Of a stretch of DNA of 64,000 bases, positions 1 to 11,384 are shown piece by piece. The translations under genes and the position numbers were made by a program. How positions within the stretch are numbered: the stretch's first letter is position 1; each line of letters opens with the position of its first letter. The notes below the pieces were generated by a model, which saw nothing but the letters and a program-made list of their open reading frames with translations, ran no database searches and had not been told where the DNA came from. This stretch comes from Trichostrongylus colubriformis (lineage: Eukaryota; Nematoda; Chromadorea; Rhabditida; Trichostrongylidae), in assembly GCA_963978905.1 (NCBI GenBank), contig OZ022257.1, positions 53,338,873-53,402,872 on the forward strand, read 5' to 3'.

Positions 1-3000
1 GCTACGGTAGGTTCAGTCCCCCTCCCCCCCCTTCCCCCACATACTGGAAGAGACAGGAAAGGAGAAGTGCTTCGTAGTATACGCAAGATGTGTTGTATCG
101 AAAATTTCTCAACTCCAACAAAAAAGTGCTTCATTCAAACATTTACCGTCAAGCTGAGATCATCAACATCATCATCAATATTACCATTGTTATATCATTA
201 ATTAGCCGGTTGGTATTAGATAAGCGACACCGATATAAAACTACAAAACATATACGGTACAAAAATCGTATTTGATCTATGTAGGCAGATGCACGCGTAC
301 TAAAGACTAAACACAAAGTCAGTAGTCAGTCGGAATCGATTGATACACAAGCGTTATTGATCGTGCACCGTCCACACGCGACACGCACACACCCACCGGT
401 CTTTCGTATTTTTTGTCCCCAAACACAATTCGCAGCAGTGATAAAATGTACGCGATGAAATTTTCTATTTTCTTCCGGCTCGTTCCAAATAGTTGCTCAG
501 TTCCATGGCGTTTTGTAGATCTTGTGATGGTGAGAGTGCAGCACGTTTTTTACCGGCATCGAACAGTCGGTGGTACATCTGAAAACGAGTCAAAATTACT
601 CCCACTTCAAACCGCACGCAACCTTCAGTCGAAATCCCCTGCTGATACCACTGAGACCATCTATGAAGGGGATTGATGGCTGTACCAAGGCAGGAGTGTG
701 TACTTTCACATCAGAATTAAGCACTCCGGCGCAGCATTCGCACAATGCCCGTTGCGGTGCACGGTCCTGACGTAAAGGTACACACCCAAGGGGTGTGACA
801 TGATGCGTCCAAGCTACGACCGTATTCCATTGGGACCAAAAATGATTACCGTGTTCTCCGCCAGAAGTAAGGTAGTCACGTGGGGCTCAATCGGATACGG
901 CGCCCTTAGTTTGCACGCGTCACTTCCCACGGTTCCCGCTGGGGTGGGGGTCGATTGGTCGAACTTTCGCGCGGTCGCTCGCGGCGAGTGCAAGTTCTTT
1001 GTGGTTTTATTCGTTGAATCAGCAACAACCACAACATAGGCGAACTTCCGAAGCTTCCAACATGCAGTCTTTGTAGAACCCTCACGATACCAGCCCACTG
1101 CATACTGAGCGCAATGCTAACCGATTGCAGCAAGTCGTGCTAACGGCGCAGCGAATGCGACGCCGCGATGCGAAAATTCGATTAATCCCATCCTTCCCGT
1201 TGTGGTGCACGATTCTGACGTGAGGATACACACCCCAAAGCAGCGTTCTTAGTCAGCGACTCGTGACGGAGCGTCCTACCTAAGCTGCGTATCGATGCCA
1301 AGCCTTGAATCCTTGGAGCTTTAAAGTGAAACTGCAAAATTCCGTCCGAAACGAATGAGGTGGGATCAATTTGATTGCGATGACTCATTGACCGGGTGCT
1401 TCGCTTGACGTGACTCACTAAAGGCTGTAGTTGAGGTGACAAACCCACCGTACTCAACCTCTAGGGCAAGAACGCCATCACTGAGTCACGCCAACCGTTG
1501 CGGCACACACGGTTAGCCCCATTGATGGTTTACTTCCAGCAAAGCACCTCAGCGATGAGTCATTGTACCCAAACTCTGTTCCCTCCTAGTTCGCTCCAGA
1601 GCAGCACTTTTTTTTTGATTTTCATAGTTAAAGTCAGCATTCCAGACCTAATCGATCTATCTAAGTCTCGATTCAAAGTTCCTTGAGAATTTTGAACTCT
1701 TCCATAATGAGATGAAAAGCGAGATTGGGACAGTATGGAAACAACAGCGAGGAGTTACGGGTAATTTAGCAAGTGATATTGGAAAATTTGAAATTTCTCC
1801 TGGTGCATACACTAAAGTCTCAGGACTTGATAAGGATACCCTGAGCAGAGCAGTGATTACAGAAAGTCCCTGACACAAAGCAACCAGGTTGGCAATGATC
1901 GCAATGACCAGTTATAAATGGATATCCTCGTATTTTGGTTATTATTTCATAGTATTATTTTTAGCATTATTATGTCATGTAGCGCGGTACCACGTATGGC
2001 TAACGATGAACACCATCTCGGATTACCTAGCTGCCACCATAAACAAACAATTTTGAGTTCAGCAATACCCTATGTGTTTATGAGGGCACAGCATGGTTTG
2101 AGAAAAATAATGAGATGACCTTTTTCTGATCCTTTGTTTGTTTGAAGTATGTATCTGCCTTGTGTCATTTCCTACCAGACCGGCCATTCAAGTAAATTCA
2201 AACACGTGCCCTCGCGCCTCAAAGACAAAAGACGACATCCTTCCGAACACTCTCCCACCCACACTCCACCCTAGTGTTCATATCTTCCCGCTCACCAATC
2301 GATACCGTTTTGAGAATCCCCGAGCTCGCGCAGGAGACTATCTTCGAATTTGAGTGGAGTCTTAGTCGCATATGAGGATGTCGGAGGGGACTGATAGAAA
2401 TGCGGGTGATCGATATGTCATTAAACCTTTTTCCTCTTACGGCCCGGTCATTCTCTTTATCCAAATAATACGTTTCTTGGAAGTTCCTATGTATGCGGCC
2501 CTTATTTCCACTTTTGCAATATTATTTTTAATGGGCCTGGAGTGACCTCCGAAGCCATGTTTTTTGATGGCCCCTCCAAGGTTCTGTGCGCTCTTGTTGG
2601 GTCGTTTAAGAGGCACTCACTACATCACTCAAAAGCACACAAAAGAAGCATCCCGCTACTCAGTTTGGAGTGGTGGGTGGTGAAATGAACTGCGACCACT
2701 TCAAGGTCCGAATCAGGAGAGATTGAGTTAAGCGGGCCATTGATTGCCCACAATGGAAGCCTAAGTGACATCTGTATCAGAGCAATTGGAGATGAAAGCT
2801 TTCGAATGGAATTATACGGGATGTTGTCGCTGTCTTGCAATCAATTGTTGGGCGATTTGCTTTATCAGCGGTGGAATACACTTAGGTATGTGCGGACCGT
2901 ATGGTTTCGAAAATCCGGTAATGTTGCATTTGATGCCCATGCCTAGACTATATTTGGGCGCGCTTCCATGCTCAACTCTCACCGTCGATGGGTGCTACCA

Positions 3001-3007
3001 ACCACCA
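1..3007. other. Gene-free, repeat-rich stretch
   Basis: No exon chain with consistent splice sites was found here. The track starts with a C-rich run. It contains a fold-back family copy (about 948-1190) and degenerate ends of another family near 690-800 and 1200-1240, recognisable by the GTACAC and CTGACRTRAGG motifs. The 3' exon(s) of the minus-strand nlp-11 gene would be expected here or beyond the left edge, but a scan for further amidated GKR/GKK peptides on the minus strand gave no convincing hit. Confidence 0.5.
948..1190. repeat. Fold-back element, GTCGATTGGTC family, copy 1
   Basis: The left end reads GTCGATTGGTCGAACTTTCG and the right end is a diverged inverted version (CGCGATGCGAAAATTCGATT). 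The interior contains the phrase GGCGAGTGCAAG followed by a T-rich run. The same order of motifs occurs at 49030-49310 inside the last introns of the laminin gene, with its own inverted ends. No coding capacity was seen, so this looks like a non-autonomous MITE. Boundaries are approximate. Confidence 0.5.
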
Positions 3008-3015
3008 CATTCGCT

Positions 3016-3257
3016 GAGTATGTACCCTTATGTTAGGATTTCGCACGACGATGAGCGGCGTGCGACACAATGTGTGCGAGCTATGCGCATCGCGGTGGGT
3101 GGGCCTTAGAACGATTACACGGTGATGCTAGGGGCGCGATACGACAGTTGACTTGTAATCGTTTTGGCACCCAACAACATGGCGCTTATAGCTCGTCCGC
3201 ACTGCTTTGCTTGCGACATGCCGCGGTGCGAAATCCTGACATAAAGGTACACACCTG
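3016..3257. mobile_element. hAT-like MITE, family F1 copy 1
   Basis: A 242-bp fold-back element. The ends carry the inverted motif GTACCYTTATGTYAGGATTTC. It is flanked by near-identical 8-bp direct repeats, CATTCGCT at 3008-3015 and CATTCGTT at 3258-3265, the duplication size made by hAT transposases. The right end read inward starts CAGGTGTGTACC, which also resembles hAT termini. Sister copies lie at 4294-4530 (opposite internal orientation) and 51094-51330. No transposase is encoded. Confidence 0.65.
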
Positions 3258-3266
3258 CATTCGTTA

Positions 3267-3439
3267 GGCCACGTTCATACTTGGCGGTGCCTGCGATAAG
3301 GTGTAGCTGCGTGTCTTTGCGTCTCCACCCGTGCCACCCTGTCTCGGTGCCTGCGTCGTCTCTGCACCTCCCCGTGTCACTCTGCCTCGCTGCCCGTGAA
3401 CGCAACCACGCCCTGTTCGCGCAAAGTATGAACACCGCC
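3267..3439 (+). mobile_element. PIF/Harbinger-like MITE, family F2 copy 1
   Basis: A 173-bp element with inverted ends GGCCACGTTCATACTTGGCG and AAGTATGAACACCGCC, flanked by TTA on both sides (3264-3266 and 3440-3442). A 3-bp TTA/TAA duplication is typical of PIF/Harbinger elements. The body is rich in GTCTCTGCGTCTCCACC-type sequence and is shared with copies at 11215, 31587 and about 63808. It abuts the F1 element, so two insertions lie back to back downstream of nlp-11 exon 2. Confidence 0.6.
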
Positions 3440-3632
3440 TTATCTGTACATCTGAAGGTTTCAGCTGAGCTTATGGCAGAGGGATGCACTTAACGGGTTA
3501 TAATCGACTACGCTATTAGGAGTTTTCATTGATAGGACATAAAGTGCTGGGGTCAGAACACCTTTCAGCAGCAGTCTTCATAGGTGATGGCGGAATACTA
3601 GAAAAAGACCTAGACCTACAAGCATTTCTCAC

Positions 3633-3991
3633 CTGCATCTGTCGCCCAACATCGTCGGCAACGCTGACCTGGCGCTTGCCGATGTCCATGAGAGCACGCA
3701 TGTTGCCAACGTCTTCTTCAACATCAAATGAAGGTGAAATGTGACGTTTCAAGTTCACTTGCGATCGCTTGAAGGCGGTGTTCTGAAAAAAATTCATAAG
3801 TGAACAGCCTGAGCAAAATTGAGATCAGGTGCGCCACCAACCTCTGGTCCATATCCGTACATGCCCATTACGAGAGGATGCAGTTCAGTTTCGAGCCGTA
3901 CGGCTGGGCTCAGTTGTCGTTTAGCACGCAGGGAATTCGCGCCAATCACACACACAATACACGCCAACACAACGATCTGAGTCAAAGCCAT
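3633..3991 (-). CDS. nlp-11: nlp-11-type neuropeptide precursor (two coding exons, 3' end missing)
   Basis: Exon A is 3842-3991 and exon B 3633-3782, joined across a 59-nt intron (GTTGGT...TTTTTTTCAG). Each exon is exactly 50 codons, and the join is required because the two readings are in different frames. Residues 1-18 form a hydrophobic signal peptide (MALTQIVVLACIVCVIGA). Dibasic cleavage sites follow at AKR, FKR, LKR and GKR. The segment between LKR and GKR (HISPSFDVEEDVGNMRALMDI) closely matches the C. elegans NLP-11 peptide, including HISPS, DVE and GNMR, and the glycine of GKR predicts C-terminal amidation. Exon B ends ATGCAG|GTGAGA, a good donor, so at least one more exon with further peptides is expected downstream, where I could not find it. 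The product would be secreted from neurons as processed peptides. Without that splice the frame stays open to a stop at 3516-3518. Confidence 0.72.
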
Positions 3992-3994
3992 AAC

Positions 3995-4004
3995 CTGCAA
4001 TTCA
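3995..4004 (-). promoter_or_regulatory. Splice or trans-splice acceptor just before nlp-11 ATG
   Basis: On the minus strand TTTGAATTGCAG ends three bases before the chosen ATG (GTT ATG GCT). This is either the acceptor of an intron in the 5' UTR or a spliced-leader acceptor. It supports the ATG at 3991 as the start. Confidence 0.5.
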
Positions 4005-4293
4005 AAGTATTTTAGTACAAAATCTCATACAAAGTACAAAATCACAGTAATACGTAGGACTCGAGATGGTTATCGGAAAACAGCATGAAATATTCACATT
4101 AGTGACAACAAAAAATGAGAATTGAGTTGTGATTCGGATTGTCGCTCAAACTACAAAAAACTGCCTCAATTAGGGCTAATGCCACTTAACAGGATGTCGA
4201 TTTCTTATGAACACGCAGTTTGTTTTGATGAAGTGATGTGTCTTCTATAAATGTTAAGCCGGCAAAAGTGAAAGTAATCACTGAAATTCCAGG

Positions 4294-4530
4294 GGTGTGT
4301 ACCCTTATGTCAGGTTTGCACGGCGACATGTCCATGTCGCAAGCGAAGCAATACGGACGAGCTAAAGTAGCCATGTTGTTGGGTCTCGAAGCGATAACAA
4401 GTCAACTGCGTTTCGCGCCCCTAGCATTATCGTGTAATCGTTCTAAGATCCATCTACCGCATAGCTGGCAAACACTGCGTCGCACGCCGCTCTTCGTCGT
4501 GCGAAATCCTGACATAAGGGTACACACACA
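4294..4530. mobile_element. hAT-like MITE, family F1 copy 2
   Basis: About 235 bp with inverted ends GTGTGTACCCTTATGTCAGG and CCTGACATAAGGGTACACAC. The interior contains AAGCGAAGCAATACGGACGAG and GCGCCCCTAGCATTA, both repeated in copy 3 at 51 kb and, reversed, in copy 1. Flanking bases AATTCCAG and AGTTCCGG may be a diverged 8-bp duplication. The element sits about 300 bp upstream of nlp-11 exon A, within its presumed 5' region. Confidence 0.6.
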
Positions 4531-7500
4531 AGTTCCGGAATAGAAAATTGTTAGCCGAATCCATGGATGGGATGATCTGAAGCTGAGAGGAGGACTATGA
4601 TGCTTGAGCGGGTGTTCAGAGTTTGCGACGCAAACAAAACATCCATTCGATCTCCATCACTTCGCCAATCAATACATGCCTGAATCAATGCATCCGTGTT
4701 GTAGAGTTGTTGGGCCGCCTGATTTAAGAACAAGGTGGGTTGGAGCTTCAAAAGTCCGCATTCCTTACGTCGGTCTCGCAAGCTCCCACAGCCCTTCCCC
4801 CGACCGCACAGGTGAACTAAAATCACTAAAAGCGAGCAATGAAGAAAAAGAGAACTGGGAACTGTAAATGACACGGTCAGTTATGAAGAGATCTGTGGCG
4901 GAGATCAAGTTTAAAGGCGCGCTTTTGAAGTTTTTGTAGATATCCCATCGCGTTCAACCTCAGGGGGTGTTGCTGCTAGGGCAGGTCAACGTTTGCAGCT
5001 GGCTGGCGTGTTATCTCACCGTCTGCATTCAACCCTCAGCGGCTAGTGATGCAGAGGAGGACGGAAGAGAAGCAGTGAGAAGGGGCCCACTTCTTGCGGT
5101 TTTAGCCGTTTGATCCACTCCTTCTCTGCTCTTGCACAACTTAGCGTGTCAACTTTCCTGTCCTAGAATCGGCAGAAATTACCCTTTCCTGGTGTTTAAA
5201 GTGGAGTCAAAACTCCACGCTGATGGTCTGAAGTCCATCCCTTCGCATAAAAATCTGGGCTCCTCATGACAGTAAAGTGACATTTGATTGGTTTCTATAA
5301 GTTACGCACTAATTACTCTAATTTCTGATTTGGTTCATCGAGTCCATTTTCATATTATCTTTAATACATTTATTTTCCACTGTTGCCAATAAAAACTACT
5401 CAGCTATTGCTTCACACCCCAGGAAAACGCTTCTACCAAAAATTAGTGGGCGTTGAAAGCAATCAAAAATAGCTCTGTGTATATGTGATTTCCTTCAGGC
5501 GGAAGTGATTCAGATCCGTATGTACGTGACTGACTGTTGACTACGCATTACACAATAATTGAATCAGGCATATACGTAACTATTCGTATAAAAAATAAAA
5601 AAAAAACATGCGATAGAATGATACAAAGAATGATCAAAAATGTAGTACAATATTGAACATTTCGCCATAATTAGATGGGTCGACTCACCTTCTTCGAACA
5701 GTAAATTCTTGGGTAACTAGATCCGGCTCCACCTTTTTCACGTCGCCAAGGTGCGCTAACACGGCCCTGCACCTGCTCGAAGCCACTCCAACGTCACCGA
5801 CTTGAGCTCCCTTATTGGTCAACTCAGCAAAATGGGTAGAGTCGGAGAGGGTTCGAGCAGGTGTAGCGCTGTGATAGCGCACCGTGGCGAGGCGAAAAAG
5901 GTGCAGCCTGACTAGCCACCCAAAGATACACTGCTTTGAAAGGTGAATCGACCCATGTGATTATCACGTGTGCCTCTAAATCACCTAAGTTCTCCTTTAG
6001 CGACCACTGCTTGCAAGTAGACTCAGATGGCGCATCAGGGACGCGCCCTAGTCCTGAGCAAGGTTTTCTCGTCAGGTCCTCGGACCGTTGCGCCAAAGGA
6101 TCCCCTTGCTATGTACTATGTTCCTGAAGACTGTCGATGAAAGAGGGTTAGGAGGAGAAGGTTGTCAGAATGTCGTGAAAAATGAACAAGAGTGGTTACA
6201 AGCAATAGTGCGGCTATTCTATCGAATGTCGATGATGATGGATGAACCAAATCTGGCAACTCCCCTCCCTCCACTTTAAAACCATAACCTTTCGAGGATT
6301 TCTTCGCCCTTGTACGCCTTCAGGGTAATGCTATGCCTTCAATTTTCAATTTCTACCTCAAATTGCCGAGGGATTTATTGTCGCGCTGCCGTCCCTCACT
6401 GGATACCGCTCTGCTGTCATCGATTTGTACATTCATGTGGATATTATCACCTAGCTTTACTCGAGGGGGGGGGGTAGAACTAAGGCTAAAGCCACAGGCA
6501 GAAGTATCGCTGGCCGCCGAACGCGGTGCAGAGCCCCCCACCCCCTACTCCCAACTAACAATAGCACCCTGCAAGGTACATTTTTGAACTGTATTCCATC
6601 TAAAAAACTAAGTGTACCTGAATAGAAAGTAACACGACGATCGCACTTCAATCGCACAAAGGAATGTATTTGAAAATTTTTTTGAAATTTACGGATACAA
6701 TTCAAGCACAATGGAATTGAGCTTTTTTACTATTAGGATCTTTGGTCTTCTCAGTACAAACACATAAAGGACGAATCCAATAGCGCATTCCTGTGAAGTT
6801 CAATTTAAACCGTCCTAGTGATGTTGTAATCTATGCTCCTCCAATTTTGGACTTCCATTCTCAAGTTTAGGCACCCGAAAACCTCAGTACATGTCACTTG
6901 CAAACATCTGTGCATGACAGAATAGTGCGTGGGTCAAACTCCTACGTTATCTCATGTGACTAATCCTCTGACGTTTTCTGGGAAAAAAATTCTGGGAAAA
7001 GACAAGCCATTAATAGGCTTAGGCAAGTGCAAGTGAAAGTGCAGCGAAGGTGAAAAGAGTGGTGATTTTTTTCGAAAGTGCGATAACTTAACTTCTTTTA
7101 CGGACGTTTTAGCACCAAATCCACTCTTTACAGTATGACAAATAGGTAGAAGCAGCCAGCTCTTCATATCGGAGATTTACAACATTTCTGTCAACTACTC
7201 TCTCTTAGCAGCTACCCATGAATTCATCACTGAGCTCGATTATATCAAAACCACGCTTGTTGATCCGCGACCTTTGTAGTTGCGAAAAGCCCACTCCCTC
7301 AGGAAATCTTATTTTTTTTAATCTCTGGATAGAATATTTTGTAAAGGTGTTCACATAGGAGTGAAGAAAAAAAGCGGTACCGGATAATTTTCCAGAAAAA
7401 TTTCTCTAAAAACCTTCACACGATGCCAGAATTACTGCTAATCGATCAATTCATCATGAAGAGCAGAGTGAAAGACCTATTGTATCGATCGACTAAGACG

Positions 7501-7612
7501 AGACATTGCTTGGTCGTGTTTGACAAACATGGCAGCACTGATCGAGCCCACACTTTTTGATGTTAAAGCAGCTGAGATGCTCGTTCGGAAGGCCTACAAT
7601 CTCATGAGCAAA
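4531..7612. other. Gene-free stretch
   Basis: No supported gene. A minus-strand open frame of 107 codons (4551-4874) has a hydrophobic start but no recognisable domain and no splice support. Around 5690-5960 there is an imperfect inverted sequence (AGGTGCGCTAAC, GTGTAGCGCTGTGATAGCGC), probably another decayed fold-back element. The rest holds A/T-rich and single-base runs only. Confidence 0.4.
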
Positions 7613-7615
7613 CTA

Positions 7616-7890
7616 GGCCGTGGTCATACTTTGCGCACCACGCCGGTGTCGGTCTCAATTTTATGCAGATCTCGACATCAGTCTGGTAACGCGCTCCATT
7701 CGCAACATTCTTGACCCAGTCACACTACAGTATGATGAGTAGTATAGTATTGGCTGCACGCCTAGATTCGAAGCGAAATCGCGCCGCGATCATCATATTG
7801 TAGTGTGATTGGGTCAAGAATTTTGCAAACGGAGCGTGTTACCAGATTGACGCCAACTCCGGCGTAGGTGCGCAAAGTATGACCGCGGTC
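7616..7890. mobile_element. 275-bp fold-back MITE with CTA target duplication
   Basis: A near-complete palindrome. The left arm (from 7616) GGCCGTGGTCATACTTTGCG and the right arm (to 7890) CGCAAAGTATGACCGCGGTC pair almost perfectly, and both arms continue through TTGACCCARTCACACTACA. CTA lies on both sides (7613-7615, 7891-7893). The terminal CATACTTTGCGC motif is shared with the F2 family, so both may be mobilised by the same PIF/Harbinger-like transposase. No protein is encoded. Confidence 0.65.
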
Positions 7891-7893
7891 CTA

Positions 7894-10800
7894 TCCATTT
7901 TCTTATTCATTTTTAACTACGATGGGAAGGGGAAATCTCAGGTCAGTGCATCTAAATCCAATTCCAGCATTTCAGTATAAAAAGTGGAACTATATGAAAC
8001 GTTGTGAGCTGCAGAGTATGGTTTTCCTCAAGCGATTGTGAGCTGGGGATCATGGACTGGCTACATGGTGAAAGAAAGTGGTTCATCCATCGAGCAGCTG
8101 CCTCCTTCCCTATTCCTAGGAAAAAGCCCAAGAAACAAAGCGGCTCGCTTGATGGATGAATCACTTTTCCCCCACCCCTAAATCCGAATATACAAATATC
8201 CGAAAAGCGCCCATTTTTTACTAGAATTCAAACATAAATATTCACACACTTCATACAGGTATGGACACATGTGGTAAATTTTCTTCGGCAACGATCGGCA
8301 AGAAATGAAAATGAAGAGGGACGGAGACGAGAAAGAGCGATGCTCGAGAGTGGTTCAGAAATAGAAGAGATCTGATAAAGGATAAAGGGGAGGGAAGAAT
8401 TGAAAATTACAGCTCTTTTGGTGATTTAGTATGGAGAAGATTAAGTGTCCCTGATTTAGATGGGCTTTATATGGTGATAGAGAGAAAGAGAAACGATTTT
8501 ATTTGTATGAAAATGGAAAGGTGAGACCATGAGACCTCAGATGGCCAGTAAGTGGTGAGCCCCATCCAGCAGTACTGGTACTGCGACTGCACAGGTTACT
8601 TTCGGTGAATGGATCGGAGTATAAAGCAGCTGTATGAAAACCAGAGGAGGAGCTTCGTCTCAAGCTTACAAGGGACTCCAATGCCGCCGAGAGCCGACAC
8701 TTTGAGCCCAACCCAATTGATCCCGCCCAATCGCGTCACCTAGCGCATTTCTAGAAGGTTCGAAATTCCACACGTAATTTGCGAATAGATAATGGGACGT
8801 ACTGTAAAGTAATTGTCATTGAATAGGGCAGTTTTACAATTGTAAAAAAGGTTTGCAACTTTCCGCTTAAATTAATTGCGTTGCGAGTGTTGGGCATAAG
8901 AGGAGTGTTCATTGAGCAATACCAGAAACCCAATTTCGGATATTTGAACCCGGGGTTTTATACGAAATTTGACTGGTTGCTACTGTAACAATCCCAGACG
9001 CGTTCTCGAGAAAATTTCCCCTGCTCCTGCTCTTCGTTCCCTCTTGGAAGACTTTGATACGTCCCTTTCTGTTGTCCCGCTTGCGAGCCTTTGATACGAC
9101 CCTTTCTATTGTCTTACTGAAAAACTAGCCATGAGAAAGGACCAGGAGAGCGGAGAGAGCGGGGGAGGGCAGTTGCCAAGATGGATGTATGTGTGGGATC
9201 GTATGTAATATTCATACTATTTACTTTCCCACAATGTACATACGGCGTCGTGAAATAGAAAGGATGAGGAATCACAATAAGTACCAAGTACGAACTCTTC
9301 CTGAGCGTTAGAAATGGGCCCCTTCCCTCCCCCTCCCCCCTCCCCCCATGACTCGACCCTGGTGCCCAAAATAAGCCTTTTTAGAGTCGACCTATGAGCA
9401 ATGGACACTCCAACCTAATCCATGATAAAATCTCAATAAACTTTCGGATTCACCCTGTGGCTAACGCTTTATGGATCCACGTTCCTGGCTGTGGAGATCC
9501 ACCTGCACTGACCGCTCCCACAATGTCTGTCTTTCAAAGCGTGTAGGAGGACGACAGGGCGGTTGCGGTGGAGCGATGGGGAAGTCGCTTTCCACTGGGA
9601 GCTCATTGCTAAACTTGTGAACGAACACCTGGAGAGATCTTTTCCACAAGTTCGTAATGCCTTGCCCTTTCTTCACACCCGTTGAAGTGGGTGCCTGCCA
9701 TCCGTGGTCTACATTTTTGCGTATGCCTGCTCATTATGACAAAAAGCCAAGCACGGAATGCAAGTTGTCATCCTAGATTTCCGAACTCTACTTCGTATTT
9801 GATGAGCTATTATAAGCTGTTCTCTTGATAGTAATGGCAGACGAGAGCCCCGTTATAGCCATCAAAAGGACAGTTATTTTTTATTCGCTAGCCTTTCTAG
9901 TGAAGCTTCAGCTGTTAAACAGAGGACTACTCCAAAAAAGGTAAAGCGTCATGGTTGTAACTAATGGAGCAATGTTGATAAAATGGTGTTCCCACATTCT
10001 GACGCTTAATTAGAGCACTGCGTGGGATTAATGTGGGAAAAACGGTGTTATACGTCGTAATTATGAAGATTGACCTACGTAATGTATTACCTATGTTTTT
10101 TACGAACATTTATTATTTTACGAACAGTAGTGTAAAAATAATCTTGACATCAAAAATCACGATTTTGCATCTTTGTAATTTTGTGTATTTGCGTCCCCGC
10201 GATTCTGCGAATGTGCTATACTACGATTTGAAGGATGTCGGGTTTTTGCATGCGAAGTTGCGACAATGCAAGATTTCCCGTGCGAAAGTGCAACGCCGCG
10301 GAATGGCAAAATCGCAGTATTGCAACCGCTAAATCGCGACCCGACTCTGACAGTGGCGTGGGAGGCTTGGATCTGCTTCCTGTGCGTCTTCGACTCCCTG
10401 CATTCAAAGACGGATGCACTTGAAACTTGAACCCCTTGGGATAATCATTTTTATGGAGAGAAGGGGCTAGCTTTGCTATTGTTATCAATCACAAGTGTAT
10501 AGCACAAAATAGCATTCCCTTCAGTTTCCCATGAAATTACTAGTGCGCTCCCTCCTGCCGCAGCCCACACTTCGATGCGCAGCGTAGTTGTCAGCAAATG
10601 TACTTCTTACAAATAGATCAATGGTCTAATTTCGAATTAAAATAATTTTCTTGACTGGTTATATCGCAATGAAACACGTTATACCGAATTCGAAAAATCT
10701 CTGAAATTTTTTTCTGAATACTATAGTAATTCTTCAATTCAAACTCATCGCCGCCAATGGTGAAATGCATGCCCTACCGTATCGATCGATCGTGACCAAA

Positions 10801-11214
10801 ACGACTCTTCTCACCCTTGCGACGTATTGCTTGGCTATAGTTAGGCGCGCGATTACGATGGCTGACAACGGGTTTTTGAGAGGGTTCTGGGTGCTAATGC
10901 AGTTGGCGGGGGAGGCAGTCATGGTCGCGCTGTCGTACCTCACTCGATATCATTCTGCAGTCATCAGTTTGTATACTTTATTGCATAATTTTCACCTAAG
11001 CCCTGAAGGGCGTATGGGTTGCTAAGTGAAAATAGCGCGGGATTCTTAGCACCGTGGAGTGCTCATCTGCTACTATTCGCTTCCTTTATTGCGCCCTACT
11101 TGGAAGCTGTCATCTCACTTTGACAATCTTGAACTCTGTTGTAGTTGCGGTCGGCACCAAACTTGTGAGAGATCGCAAGCGAGCGAACAATTTCTAAATT
11201 GACCACATGCCTTT
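7894..11214. other. Gene-free stretch
   Basis: No exon with a plausible splice context or recognisable product. Contains short C/G homopolymer runs (about 9317-9355) and an inverted-repeat-like GCGAATGTGC/TTGCGACAATGC patch near 10200-10320. Nothing else could be supported. Confidence 0.4.
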
Positions 11215-11384
11215 GGCCGCGTTCAAACTGCAGACAGGACGTGGCTCCTTCATAGACAACGAGGCAGTGTGGCACCGTAGAAGTGCAGAGACGACGGAAG
11301 CAGCGAGAGAGAGAGTGACAAGGACGGAGTCGCAGAGACACGCAGCCACGTCCTGTAGCCGGCACCGCAATGTGTGAACGAGGC
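11215..11384 (-). mobile_element. PIF/Harbinger-like MITE, family F2 copy 2
   Basis: Reverse-oriented copy of the element at 3267-3439. The order GCAGAGACGACGG, GAGTCGCAGAGACACGCAGC and the terminal TGTGTGAACGAGGCC match the reverse complement of that copy. The ends GGCCGCGTTCAAACT and TGTGTGAACGAGGCC are diverged inverted repeats, so this looks like an older insertion. Confidence 0.55.

Noticed and set aside
2219..2464. Minus-strand frame with RGKR as the missing nlp-11 exon
   Set aside because: The residues around GKR do not resemble any NLP-11 peptide and no acceptor in the required phase precedes it.
4551..4874. 107-codon minus-strand frame with a hydrophobic N-terminus
   Set aside because: It suggests a secreted protein, but I recognise no family, there is no convincing acceptor or leader site, and the Cys pattern matches no known peptide hormone.
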